Shown: piece by piece, positions 34,301 through 45,805 of the stretch
Position numbering within the stretch: position 1 is the first letter of the stretch
Layout: every line of letters begins with the position of its first letter
Source: Neoceratodus forsteri
Taxonomy: Eukaryota; Chordata; Ceratodontiformes; Ceratodontidae
Reading direction: 5' to 3'
DNA length: 64,000 nucleotides
Assembly: GCA_016271365.2 (NCBI GenBank)
Contig: CM028130.1
Span: forward strand, 470,613,501 to 470,677,500
Position numbers and translations under genes: made by a program
Notes under the pieces: generated by a model
The model's input: the letters and a program-made list of their open reading frames with translations, nothing else
Databases searched by the model: none
Told to the model about the DNA's origin: nothing

Positions 34301-35417
34301 GACGTGTATACTCTTACAGTACTGACAGGCCTGTGTCCTCTGGTACTGACAGACCTGAATCCCCCAGTTCTGACAGTCCCGTATCCCCTAGTACTGACAG
34401 GCCTGTATCCTCCGGTACTGACAGATCTGTATCCCCCAGTATTGACAGACCTAAAACCACCAGAACTGACAGACCTGTATCCTCCAGTACCGACAGACCT
34501 GTTTACCCAGAACTGACAGACTTGTATAGGCCCAGAACCGAGAGTCCTCTATGCCCACTATTGACAGACCTGTATATGACTAGCACCGACAGACCTGTAT
34601 ACCTCTAGTATTAACAGACCTGTATCCCCCAGTGCTGACAGACCTGTATCCTGCTGGTACTGAGAGACCTGTATCCACCTGTACTGATAGACCTGTATCC
34701 ACCAGTACTTACTGACAGACTTGTATCCACCAAGCCTTGTAGTTCCATATTCACAGACACCGAATCCTCTAGAACTGACAGGTTTGTATCCCCCAGTACT
34801 GACAGACCAGTATCCTCCACTACTGACAGACCTCTCTCTCCCCTGTACAGAAAGACCTACATTCCCCAGCACCAACTGACCTATATCCCCAATACTGACA
34901 GACCTGTATCCCCCCGTACTGACAGTCCTGTATCCCCCTGCACTGACAGACCAGTATGCCCCTAGAACTGACATACCTGTATCCCCCCAGTACTGACAGA
35001 GCTATAGACCCCAGTACTGACAGACATGTATACCCCCAGTACTGACAGACCTGTATACCCCAAGTACTGACACACCTGTATCCCCAGTACTGACAGACCT
35101 GTATCCTTCAGTACTGACAGAGCTGTATCCCACCAATACTGACAGAGCTGTATACCCTAGTACTGACAGACATGTATCCTCAACTACTGACAGACCTCTC
35201 TCCCCCGTACAGTAAAACATACATCCCCCAGCGCCAACTGATCTACATCTCTCAGTACAGACAGACCTGTATCCCCCATACAGACAGTCCTGTATCCCTC
35301 TGTAGTGACAGACCAGTATGCCCCCAGAACTGACACACATATATCCCCCAATACTGACAGACCCCTATCCCACCAGTACTGACAGAGCTGTCTACCCCAG
35401 TACTGACAGACATATAT
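31385..35417. repeat. 24-bp satellite array, block 1
   Basis: About 165 tandem copies of a 23-25-bp unit, cagtactgacagacctgtat followed by a C-run of 2-5. Variation in C-run length shifts phase between units. Higher-order structure is visible: a segment with gtattgaaag recurs at 33571 and 33858 (287 bp, about 12 units), and agcgcc-marked units recur at 33371 and 33682. Long minus-strand frames (up to 264 codons at 32919-33713) arise because 24 is divisible by three and the unit lacks stops in those frames. I do not consider them genes. Confidence 0.95.
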
Positions 35418-35607
35418 ACAGTGATGAAAGTGAACAGAAATGCACAGGAACTCAGTTCCGGTAGCATTTTTGCAGTAGGAACAGAGTTCCTGTACTTCTT
35501 CCCACTGATACTGGAACTGAAATTCTTAAACCAGCAAAACAATGACAGTTTCTGGCCCTGTGACCTGAAATCAGGGATTCCATCACAAAATTTGACTTGT
35601 ACAACGA
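35418..35607. other. Spacer between satellite and dispersed retroposon
   Basis: Unique-looking DNA with an imperfect inverted repeat, caggaactcagttcc at 35445-35459 against ggaacagagttcctg at 35478-35492 (one mismatch). A related word agttcctgtacttctt recurs near 43858, just before satellite block 2. Confidence 0.5.
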
Positions 35608-35834
35608 TGTATTTATTTATTTATTTGTTTATTTATTTATAACTTTGGTAACCAGGTAGGTGCACTGATCTCAGGGACCATTTTCAGGCACGACCCGGGC
35701 CACATGCAGTGGCGAAGAGTAAAAAGCTAAACACAACATGTAGATGAAAAGCAGTAATTATACAATATGAAAAGATAAAAAGGTTATAATAGTACAATTG
35801 AAATACAACAAAACGGCAGTCATAAAAGACATCA
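35608..35834 (-). mobile_element. Dispersed retroposon, copy 2, left part
   Basis: Starts with a (tttatttatt)n tract and ctttggtaaccaggtaggtg, as in copies 1 and 3. Interrupted at 35835 by LINE-B and resumed at about 43580. Confidence 0.6.
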
Positions 35835-36117
35835 TGGGGGGTGTGGCCTGACCAGGCAGAAGACGGCAGCATGTTCAGAATCTCTGCAGGAATGACTGTA
35901 ATCTAATCTCATCCAGCCTTTACCAGACCTTTCTTTGGTACCAACTCCTGTGAACATCCTGTAATCTTACTGCCTGACACAGTGTGTAAGTCATTTTTGA
36001 TCCATCATCTACTTATATTCAATTATTCTACCCTGTACTGCAGCATACTAGGCCTCATCCTTCAGCATTACGCCAGATCTCCAAGTATAGCAAAGCTCAC
36101 TTGCTAGAGTGGAAGTA

Positions 36118-37253
36118 ATGTTCTCTAAACTGATGGCTAAGATTAATGACCTAAAAACCTCCACCCAACAGAATGCGAACACTCTTGAAACTTGTAGCCA
36201 GAAAATTGCATTTAATGAGAAAGCAATGGCCTGTAACACCACTACTATTCGTGACCTCCAGGCTACTGTCCACAATTAAGATCGAACTATTAAAACCCTA
36301 CGAGCCAAAATTGACAATATTGAAAATCGTAATTGTTGCAACAATTTACAATTTTTTTGGCTTTCCTGAAGGTGTAGAATTAGGAGACACTGCTGTGCTT
36401 TTATTACATGTGCTGCCTGCAATGCTTAAATTGCCTTCTGAGCTAATATTAATCATTGAGCGGTCTCACCGCACTCTGGGTCCCAGGCCAACATCAGACC
36501 AGCAACCAAGGCCTATCATTGCTCGCTTCTTGAACTATTCCATACAGAATTAATACTGAAACGAGCCAGAGAAATGGGGAAACTTCAGTGGCACGAGTTT
36601 AATATTTCCATCTACAGAGACTTTTCAAAAGATTTAACCATCAGAAGGAAGGCCTACAATCCATTTAAACAAATCCTCCACCAAAGAAGCATTAAATTTG
36701 CTCTGCGTTATCCCACGACACTATACCTTTTCTCAGGCTTTTCCTTCAAGGATTTTGAAACCCCTGACGCCTTAGCCAACTATCTGGAGGTCTCTCTCTC
36801 TGCAATCTTACCCTAGGAGGTTCAGCAGCAATTGGCAACCCGAACACAGCTTTGGTATCCGCATGGAGGGTGGACGACGAAGTACAGGTACGAGGGGAAA
36901 GTGTTGCAGAACTCGCAGCCCCAAGCAACAATGCCGCAACTGATTTGACCCCAAGGCAATCAACAAGGCTGCAAGAGAAGCTTCTGTCAGGGCATTATTC
37001 TTCAAGACTTTCACGCTGTTCTAGTGAGGTTTCACCCCAAACACCCCAAGCTGCAGCCTCTCACCTTCAAATCAACACCTCTATTCCCTTGAGCAATAAG
37101 TTTGCTCTCTTGGAGGATGAAATGCGCTCCTCGCAGAAGGATCTTTCCCAGCAAATTACAGACGAACATCCCTCTAATTTGGGCCCTGTGCCTCAGGGAT
37201 GTATTTCTGCCGATACTTCATGGGCGGAAGTTGTTGCAAGTTCCCCCCTCTAA
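36118..37253 (+). pseudogene. LINE-B ORF1 (L1-type RNA-binding protein, broken)
   Basis: Nucleic-acid chaperone of an L1-type LINE. ATG at 36118 opens a frame with a heptad-rich N-terminus (KINDLKTSTQQNANTLETCS), followed in the next frame (36173-36553) by the classic linker into the RNA-binding core: an ENR-like run, then FFGFPEGVELGD, IERSHRTLGPRP and PIIARFLNY. The C-terminal domain is in further frames (36574-36816) and a 130-codon tail frame (36852-37253). At least three frameshifts. Confidence 0.82.
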
Positions 37254-39204
37254 TCTTTAGAGCCACCCAAGAAGAAACATAGGGCAAAGACCAAAAACAA
37301 GAACATCAACAGTCACAATCCTGCTAATAAATCTAAGGTGTCATGAGCTTATATGGTCACAGTTGCTATATCTTGGTAGGTTTTGCTTCCAGGATACTTA
37401 AAGGGAGTGCCAGCACACTTTTTCTGCCTAGATGCCTGCTCTACAGTCTATGCTACCTGGTTGCTTTCGCTCCCAGTGGATGCAGAAGGCAAAGGCTGTA
37501 CATCGCGGTGCGATCAATTTACTTTTTGTTGCAGTGTTTAAACAAGCAGCTTAAAGGTCTTCAAGGGAATGTTGGTATATCAGCAATGCTTTTCTAATCC
37601 ATTATTTTAGAGTTAGATCTTATATATTACCTCACTAAACAGGCTTTCTGTATCTAGCCTTTTTACTCTCCAATTTAGCAGTGCATCAGGTTTATAGTCT
37701 TTTGGCTGTTCAGTTGCATATCTTCAATCAGTATGCATCCTGATTATTGCCTTGTCTTTTTTCATATGTGAATTATTATACATTACAAGGCAATTTACCC
37801 CTTCCCTCTCCTAACAGGTTCTTAAGTATTACTGGCTACTACACTTAATCTCGCCTTCCCTACGCTCCATTATTTTTACTACATCTTGTTTACAATATGG
37901 AACTATCATTGGTACTCAGAGGTGGGCTATGTTTGGTGTACTGTTGCAAAGGATTGTTAATCTACATCTTCCTTATGCTCCTTATTTCACTCAAGCCTAC
38001 AGATATTATAGAAATCCACTGCTGTGTGGTCCCTCCTGTTTTGGGTCTCACTGGGCCTAGTCTTCTAGACCTAGTCATGGCAAAACACCTATTTAGGCGA
38101 TTTTCATGTAATTGGAGCTGATCTTTACCATGACTATCTTTTCTGTCTACAGTTATCACCGAAGCCTATACCTCTCCACATAATCCTGATTTGCATTTGG
38201 CTCAGGACGTAAGGGCTTAAATTGACCTCCTCTTTCTTCTTTCCCCCTCAATATTGTATTTATTATGTACTTATTCTGTTGCACTACAAAGTCAGGGTTT
38301 TAAATAATTGATTAGCAGTTTTTTTCTTGGGACAATGCTAACTGTACAGAAAGTATTTATATAGGTTTTCCTGAAGTGTTATGTTTGTTAAACACAGTGA
38401 GGCAAGTGCTATGCATTTTCACAATGTTTTAGCACTTTTATGAGCAAAACGCTAATCAATTTTTGGAGTTAAATAAATCCCTGAAAGTATACTCAGAGTC
38501 ACTCTAATGTGGTAATGATCTACTTTTACTTTTATATTTGTTCATTTGCATTCCACCTGGCTCCCTGAATTCCTTGCTCTATGTCTAGGTTGTACTGGCA
38601 TCTCGCATATGGTTCTTTAATTCATTGTTATTTCGAGTTGGTATATCTTGTACTATTACTACTGTTTATAAATAAGTTCTGGTGTTTAGCTTTATCCTTA
38701 TACCTTGTCCTGTTAGCTTAGAATTAAGCTGAGGTTATTAAAGTCCCCTGCCTTTCTTGGTATTATTACCTTTCAGTTTAGCTTATCAGGAATACTTACT
38801 TTATTATATTACTGGGATCAGACTTAGGTTTGGGCCGATATTTATAACCGGTCCTCCCTAGTCTCCTCCCTACATCGACACCCCAGAGTGTGGTGGAGAG
38901 TCTCTTAGCCAGTTGGCTGACTCATACCTCCTCACACCCATAAAACGTTTTCTTTGTTATTTGGCTTACTAGTATTGTTGTTGTTGTTGTTGTTAATGAC
39001 TTTTCTCCTTCCCCATCTCTATTCTAACATTAATAAGATATCTGTGCTACTCATGTATCATACATCTCACTTTTTTTGGCTTGAATGTTCCTGTCACTCT
39101 TTGCATATCCATAAGCTCTCTATATTGTATTCTAATCATCATCTACCTCATTTATTTGTCCCTTCACACTCCAGCAATTATTCCCTTTCTTTAACACTAA
39201 CAAT
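37254..39204 (+). other. LINE-B inter-ORF stretch, no gene seen
   Basis: About 1.95 kb of AT-rich DNA between ORF1 and ORF2. Frames at 37343-37597 and 37897-38121 are hydrophobic by composition and show no motif. This is unusually long for an inter-ORF spacer of an L1-type LINE and may hide another insertion, but I see no TSD or termini. Confidence 0.45.
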
Positions 39205-42200
39205 ATGAGTGACATACTTTTATATACATGGAATGCGAAGGGACTTAATTCTCCTTGTAAGTGGAAGCAAATTCTTTCACATCTCAAAAAACATAAAACA
39301 CAAATTGCTTTCCTTCAAGAAACAAAATTATTAGCAGAAGATGTTCATAGACTTAAAAGAGATTGGGTCGGTCAGATCTACGAATCATCCTATACCTCAA
39401 AAAAAAGATAAGTTGCTATTTTTATTCATAAGAGTCTCAAATAGTCCCTTGTAAACTCCGTTTCCGATACTGACGGCAGATGGGTGATGGTCAAACTGAA
39501 TACCAACTTCGGTCCTCTTCTGCTTGTTAATGTCTATGCACCCAACTCCAATTCCCCAGAGTGTTTTCATAATTTAGCTCAACAGATTCTATCCTTTAAC
39601 ACTGATAATACACCAGTTATTCTTGGAGGGGATCTTAACTTAGCTTTAGAAGCCAGCATTGACCGAGGTAGCCCCACTACAGAAGCCCACCCTAGAACTA
39701 TCAAAGCTCTCATCTGGAATTGAGCATTGTTGCTCAGTATGCCTTCCTGGTGAATCTCGTAAATAAATAAATAAACTACTAATGCAAGATGTTGGATTAG
39801 CTGAGGTATGGTGCCTCCTTCACCCCCGTGATCAAGAATTTACTTTTTGCTCCTCCCTACATAAGACATACAGTAGAACTGACTACTGATTAGCCTATCC
39901 TGTTATAATGGGAAAAAAAACTATTGATTCATCAATCTCTCCCATCATAATCTTGGACCATTCCTCTGTCAAATTGCAACTTTTGTGGGGCCCATTAGCA
40001 CCTAAATCTTCTTACTGGCGGCTGGACCCTCTAACTTCTCAAGAATCCTAATTTCTTAGTCATGATCAAAGCACAAATTCAGGACTTCCTCTTTCACAAT
40101 ACCCCAAACGAATCTTCTACATCCTCTGTATGGGAAGCTCTTAAAGCTACGATTAGAAGGAAAATGATCAGTTATGCTGCACATAGAAAAAGAGTAAGGG
40201 AACAACAGCTGGCTGACTTGGAAAAATCTCTTAAGGCTAAAGAGAATGTATACTTTTCTTCTAATAAGCACTGTCCTGATTCTCAACTTCATCTTGAAAT
40301 TCTTCAACTTAGAGTTAAAATTAACTAATTAATTTCTCGTAAAACTGAACTGGCCTTGTTTAAACTTAAATATAAGTTTTGAGAACACGGCAATAAAATT
40401 GGGAAATTCCTCTCTTTCTAGCTCAAAGCACAATAAATGGAATGACACATTCTAATCCTAAAAGATGAATAGGGTACGATTCACTCTGACAACCCCTCTA
40501 TAAACCGTATCATGAAAACCTTTTATCAAAAACTATACTCTAACACAAATCCTCTTTCTACTTTACAAATTCAACAGTTCCTTAAATCGTTACATCTTCC
40601 TCATCTTTCTACTCTTGAAACAAATTATTTAGATGAACCCTTTTCACTTCAGGAAATCCAGAAAGCTTTATCTTGAAATCCGGCAAATCCTCTGGGGGTG
40701 ACGGATTCCCTGTCAATTTCTATAAAATGTTTTCCGACACCTTATGTCCCTTTCTTCTTAATGTTTATCAAGAAGCTTCCAATACTGGCAAGCTTTCCCC
40801 ATCTTGCATTGAAGCAATCATAACCCTAATCCCTAAGAAAGAAAAAGACCCTACTCACCCTGCAAGTTACAGGCCCATCTCTTTATTAAACATGGATGGG
40901 AAGATATTGGCTAAACTACTAACTTCTCGACTTGAATCCTCGATTCCCAAGCTAACTCATTGTTCTCAAGCTGGTTTTGTTAAACATAGATCTGGTTCTG
41001 ATCACCTACGTTCCTTATTTAATTGAATTCACAAAGCCAAATCCCTCATGGCACCAGCTGTAGCCATAGCTATTGATTTTGATAAGGCCTTTGATTCCTT
41101 AAACTGGGACTACCTTCATCAAGTTGTGTCTTATTTCGGTCTTTCTCATACCTTTTGCTCCTGGATCAAGCTATTATATAACTCCCCTGTTGCTTAAGTA
41201 CTTACTAATTCCACCCTTTCCTCTTACTTTCATCTGGCAAGGGGAACTAGACAAGGCTGTCCCCTGTCACCTTCCCTGTTTATTTTAGCCATGGAACCCC
41301 TGACTGCTTGTTTATGTCAATCTTCTGGCATTTTGGGCATACCTGTGGGCAATTCAAGATATGTTTCTCTCTCTCCTACGCGAATGATCTCTTAATCTTA
41401 CTCGAAAACCTGAATGAGGTTGGGGCCCCTGTTGGTTGATTTGCTTAATAATTTTACTAAAATTTCTGGCCTTGCATTGACTTATGGCAAATCACAAACT
41501 ATGCCCCTTAATGACCACTGTAAAGCCTGTATGAACATACCTCTTAGATTCCGCTGGTCACCACAGGGTATAACATATCTAGGAATCAAAATTACTAGTA
41601 ACTTAGGGAAGATATGGGACATTAACTTTAACCCCTTATTTGATAACATCAAAACAATTCTGGACAGATGGAAGCTTCTTAATCTCTCTTTCATGGGGAA
41701 AATTGCAGCCATTAAAATGTCCATTTCTCCCAAGATTCTTTACCTCTTTGCCAATATTCTTTTAGTCTTACCATCCTCCTTTTTTGCTAAAATTGATAAA
41801 TTAATAGGTAACTTTATCTGGGATGGGAAACCACCGAGATTTAACCGCAACAGACTTCAATCACTTTGGAAAAAAGGGGGATTCGGACTCCACCGGTTCA
41901 AATGCTACCTCTGGGCTTTCCAAATAGCCCAAACCATTAAATGGTTTCAGAAACCTTCCCCTCACTCACCACTATGGGTTGCAATGGAATCCGCATTGTG
42001 CCTGGGAGGAGTTCCCACTTCCTTCATTTTTAATCCCATTTCCTCTAAACTAAAATCTTACCCATCATCCTCTATTCTTTATTGAAAACTAACCCACAAA
42101 TTCCTGAAATCCAATCCAACACCCTGGTTTTATGCCCCCTTATGGAGCAATCCACTACTCACTCTAGAAGAGCACCCAATTTTCTGTCGTACATGGAGAA

Positions 42201-42996
42201 ACAAAGATATTTTCTTTCTCTGAGATATCCTGTACCAGAAGTCAATAACTCTTAGATCATTCTCAGACTTGCAGGTCACATGGAAACTTCCTAAACAGGA
42301 CTTCTGGAAGTTTTTACAAATTTGGGCAGCTTATAACTCTCTCTCTCTAGGTTAGTGTATAGGCATACTCTTTTAAACCCATACATCTCGCCCTGGACTA
42401 ATTTATCAGTAAAATTAAATAGCTCCATTTACAAAGACATTATTGATAATCTACCTGATCAGTCTATACAGGCCAAAAATAAATGGAGTACTCTTCTTCA
42501 CTACAATATTTCTGATGCACAATGGAGTAATTGCTGGTGTATTGCACATAATACCTTTAAAGATGCCCGCAGTGCTTTAACACAAACTAAATTCCTACAT
42601 CTTTGGTATAGAACCCCCTCTGTGCTTCAACAAATGGGCCTATTAAATAAGAATAACTGCTGGCGCTGCAACTTGGCCAACACGGTTCTACTTCATATCT
42701 TGTGGTCTTGCGCTCCCATTAATAAGCTCTGGCATAAAGTCTGCTTACTTGCCTCCAGAGTAACAGGACAAAAACTACCTTTTGACCCCAAGCTAGTCCT
42801 TCTAGTTATCCTTATCCCCAATAGCTCTCTCCTCTCACATGCACATTTTAGATGGCTAAACATACTTTCTCTTCTGGTCAAACATCTGATTCTTATGAAA
42901 TGGAAATCAACTCTGGTACCTTCTCTTTCAGAAGTTCTTCAAAGCCTCTCTCAGTATGCCACTCTAGACCAATTATCTCATGTTACTCATAACTGA
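39205..42996 (+). pseudogene. LINE-B ORF2: endonuclease-reverse transcriptase (broken)
   Basis: ATG 39205 begins the APE endonuclease (LLYTWNAKGLNSP, AFLQETKLL), continuing at 39484-39723 with NVYAPNSN and ILGGDLNLAL. The frame is then interrupted by about 50 bp ending taaataaataaataaa, which looks like a tiny SINE or LINE tail insertion. RT: SGKSSGGDGFPVNFYK (40676), YRPISLLNMDGK, AGFVKHRSGSDHL, AIDFDKAFDSLNW, GTRQGCPLSPSLF. The catalytic strand at 41377-41388 reads YAND instead of YADD. The C-terminal region is long and well preserved (41414-42085, 42355-42996) with a CWRC-containing Zn-like block near 42660. Multiple stops and frameshifts make it inactive. Confidence 0.88.
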
Positions 42997-43577
42997 CTCA
43001 CTGTATATGACAGATGTTGACAGGATTATTTTAAGTACATGAACCTAGTTCTTCTAGAACCTAATTCTTAGGGATATTTAGCCCTCCTTCTTATTTTGCT
43101 CTCAGATTAGGTTTTCTTTAAACTTTTGTGCACAGATTTCTCCTCTTTTTTCCCTTCTTCCCTGTTTTCTCCCTCTCTCCTTCCCTTCTTCCTTGCTGTT
43201 TTCTCTCTTCTTTCCTTACACACTTTTCTCTTATCTTTACCTCTCCATTACTGAACATTGTTCATATTACCACATTTATCACTTTTTGCAATTTACTGAA
43301 TGCCTTGACATAGCCTGCCCTAGCATGTATTTTGTACGTGGTTGCTATTCCTGACCCTGTAATACCCTATTGTAACCCTTCTGCTCTCGACTTACATCTT
43401 GTCTAGGTTTGTGTTTTATTATCAATACATGTATATAAGGCTTCTCCAATATGTTTCCCTAAATACTGTGTTTTGTTAAGTGATATTTTATACCTTACAT
43501 GGAGGATAGTCTTCTATTGTATAAGATGTGTGCTTTCTTATATACTCAAATTTCAATAAAAAGATAAAGTGAAAAAA
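42997..43577 (+). other. LINE-B 3' UTR
   Basis: Pyrimidine-rich then AT-rich noncoding DNA, with a caataaaaag near 43554 and an A-rich end before the downstream direct repeat. Confidence 0.65.
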
Positions 43578-43904
43578 ATAAAGACATAATAACAGGAAAG
43601 ATACAAAATAAGTCACAAAGTATACAGGAAGTAATTAATACTAGATCTGACTAAGCCAACAGGCAGTGCAGGGTGTAAAGGGAGCTGTCAAGAGACCACA
43701 GGTTCATGTGTACATACACCAGAGGATAGGAAGTGGCAAAACGGAGGGTGTTTTCCGAGAAATCCTTCAGTATCCCTGACTGAATCCCATAGTATCTATA
43801 CAGTTATCCTTCAGATTGAGGAACTTCATTCTGCATTTCATATTTTCCAGTGCCTCAGTTCCTGTACTTCTTTTGTCTACCACTTGCAGCACTGCATACA
43901 TACA
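43578..43904. mobile_element. Dispersed retroposon, copy 2, right part, and spacer
   Basis: Continues the repeat interrupted by LINE-B (gataca-rich, similar in layout to 27330-27420 and 48210-48310). From about 43690 it passes into a spacer without recognisable content that reaches satellite block 2. Confidence 0.5.
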
Positions 43905-45805
43905 CCCAGTACTGACAGACCTGTATCCACCACTACTGACAGACCTCTCTACCCTGTACAAAAGGCCTACATCCTCCAGCACCAACACCTGTATCCCCCA
44001 GTACTGACAGACCTGTATCCCACCAGTACTGACAGACATGTATACACCCAGTACTGACAGACATGTATACCCCAAGTACTGACAGACCTGCATCCACAAT
44101 ACTGACAGACCTGCATCCCCCTGTACTGATAGACCTGTAACTCCCAGTACTTACAGACCAGCATCCCCAGTACTGACAGAGCTGTATATCCTCAGTACTG
44201 ACAGACCTCCATACCCCCAGTGCTGACAGACCTGTATCCCCAGTACTGACAGAGCTGTATACCCGAGTACTGACACACATATATTCACTCAGAACTGACA
44301 GACATGTATTTACCACTACTGACAGACCTCTCTACCCTGTGCAAAAGGCCTTCATCCCCCAGCACCACCTGTATCCCCCAGTACTGACACATCTGTATCC
44401 CACCAGTACTGATAGAGCAGTACACCCCAGTACTGACAGACATGTATACACCCAGTACTGACAGACATGTATACACCCAGTACTGACAGACATGTATACC
44501 CCAAGTACTGACAGACCTGTATCCACAGCACTGACAGACCTACATCCCTTTGTACTGACAGACCTGTAACTCCCAGTACTGACAGAGCTGTATATCCTCA
44601 GTACTGACAGACCTATATCCCTAGTACTGACAGAGCTATATTCCACCAGGACTGACAGACCTGTATCCAACCAGTACTGACAGACATGTATACCCCTAGT
44701 ACTGAGAGACCTAATTCTCATCAGTACTGACAGACATGTATACCCCCAGTACTCACTCAAAGACCTGTATCTCACCAGTACTGACAGAGCTGTATACCCC
44801 CAGTACGGACACACCTACATAACCCCAGAATTCACAGACACTGTATCCCTCAGTAATAACAGACCTCTACTCCCCCTACTGACAGATCTGTATTCCATGG
44901 TACTAACAGACCTGCATCTTCCAGTACTGACAGACCTGTACACCCCCAGTACTAACAGACCTGTATACCCCAGTACTGACAGACCTGTATCCCCCAAGTA
45001 CTCAAGGGCCTGTACCAACCGGTACTGACAGACTTGTTTCTCCAGTGTTGATGGACCTCTTTCCCAAGTGCTGACAGATCTGTATCTCCCAGTACTGACA
45101 GACCTACATCTTCCAGTACTGACAGACCTGTATACCCCCAGTACTAACAGACCTGTATACCCCCAGTATTGACAGACCTGTATTCCCCAGTACTCATGGG
45201 CCTGTACCCACCGGTACTGACAGACCTGTATCTCCAGTGTTGATGGACCTCTTTCCCAAGTACTGACAGATCTGTACCCCACAGTACTGACAGACCTGTA
45301 TCCCCCAGTACTGACAGACCTGCATCCCCCAGTACTTACAGGCCTATACCCACTGGTACTGATAGACATGAATACCTCCAGTACTGACAGACCTGTATCC
45401 CCCCAGTACTCATGGGTCTGTACGCACCGGTACTGACAGACCTGTATCTCCAGTGTTGAGAGACCTCTTTCCCAAGTACTGACAGATCTGTATCCCACAG
45501 TACTGCTAGACCTGTATCCCCCAGTACTGACAGACCTGCATCCCCCAGTACTTACAGGCCTGTACCCACTGGTACTGACAGACATGTATACCCCCAGTAC
45601 TGACAGACCTGTATCCCCTAGTACTGACAGATCTGTATCCCCCAGTGCTCATAGACCTGTACCCACAGGTACAAACAGACCTGTATCTCCAGTATTGATA
45701 GACCTCTTTCCTACGTACTGACAGACCTGTGTTTCCCAGTACTGACAGACCTGCCTCCCCCCATACTGACAGACCAGCATCTCCCAGTACTGACAGACCT
45801 GTGTA
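43905..45805. repeat. 24-bp satellite array, block 2
   Basis: About 80 copies of the same unit as block 1. Higher-order structure: the marker tccagtgttg recurs at 45041, 45233 and 45449, giving periods of 192 and 216 bp (8 and 9 units). The minus strand is open for up to 256 codons (44815-45585), again a periodicity artefact. Confidence 0.95.

Larger units (their letters stand above)
35835..43577 (+). mobile_element. LINE-B: L1/Tx1-type LINE
   Basis: A 7.7-kb non-LTR element. It has a GC-richer leader (ggggggtgtggcctgacc), ORF1 with coiled coil and L1 ORF1-like core, a long AT-rich stretch, ORF2, and a 3' end with caataaaaagataaag and an A-rich tail. Short direct repeats aaagacat flank it (about 35827-35834 and 43577-43584), a probable TSD of 8-10 bp. 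The flanking repeat (copy 2 of the dispersed retroposon) continues on the other side. The element is nearly full length but both ORFs are broken. Confidence 0.82.

Noticed and set aside
31385..35417. CRISPR-like regular repeats
   Set aside because: Units are contiguous without unique spacers, there are no cas genes, and the context is eukaryotic.
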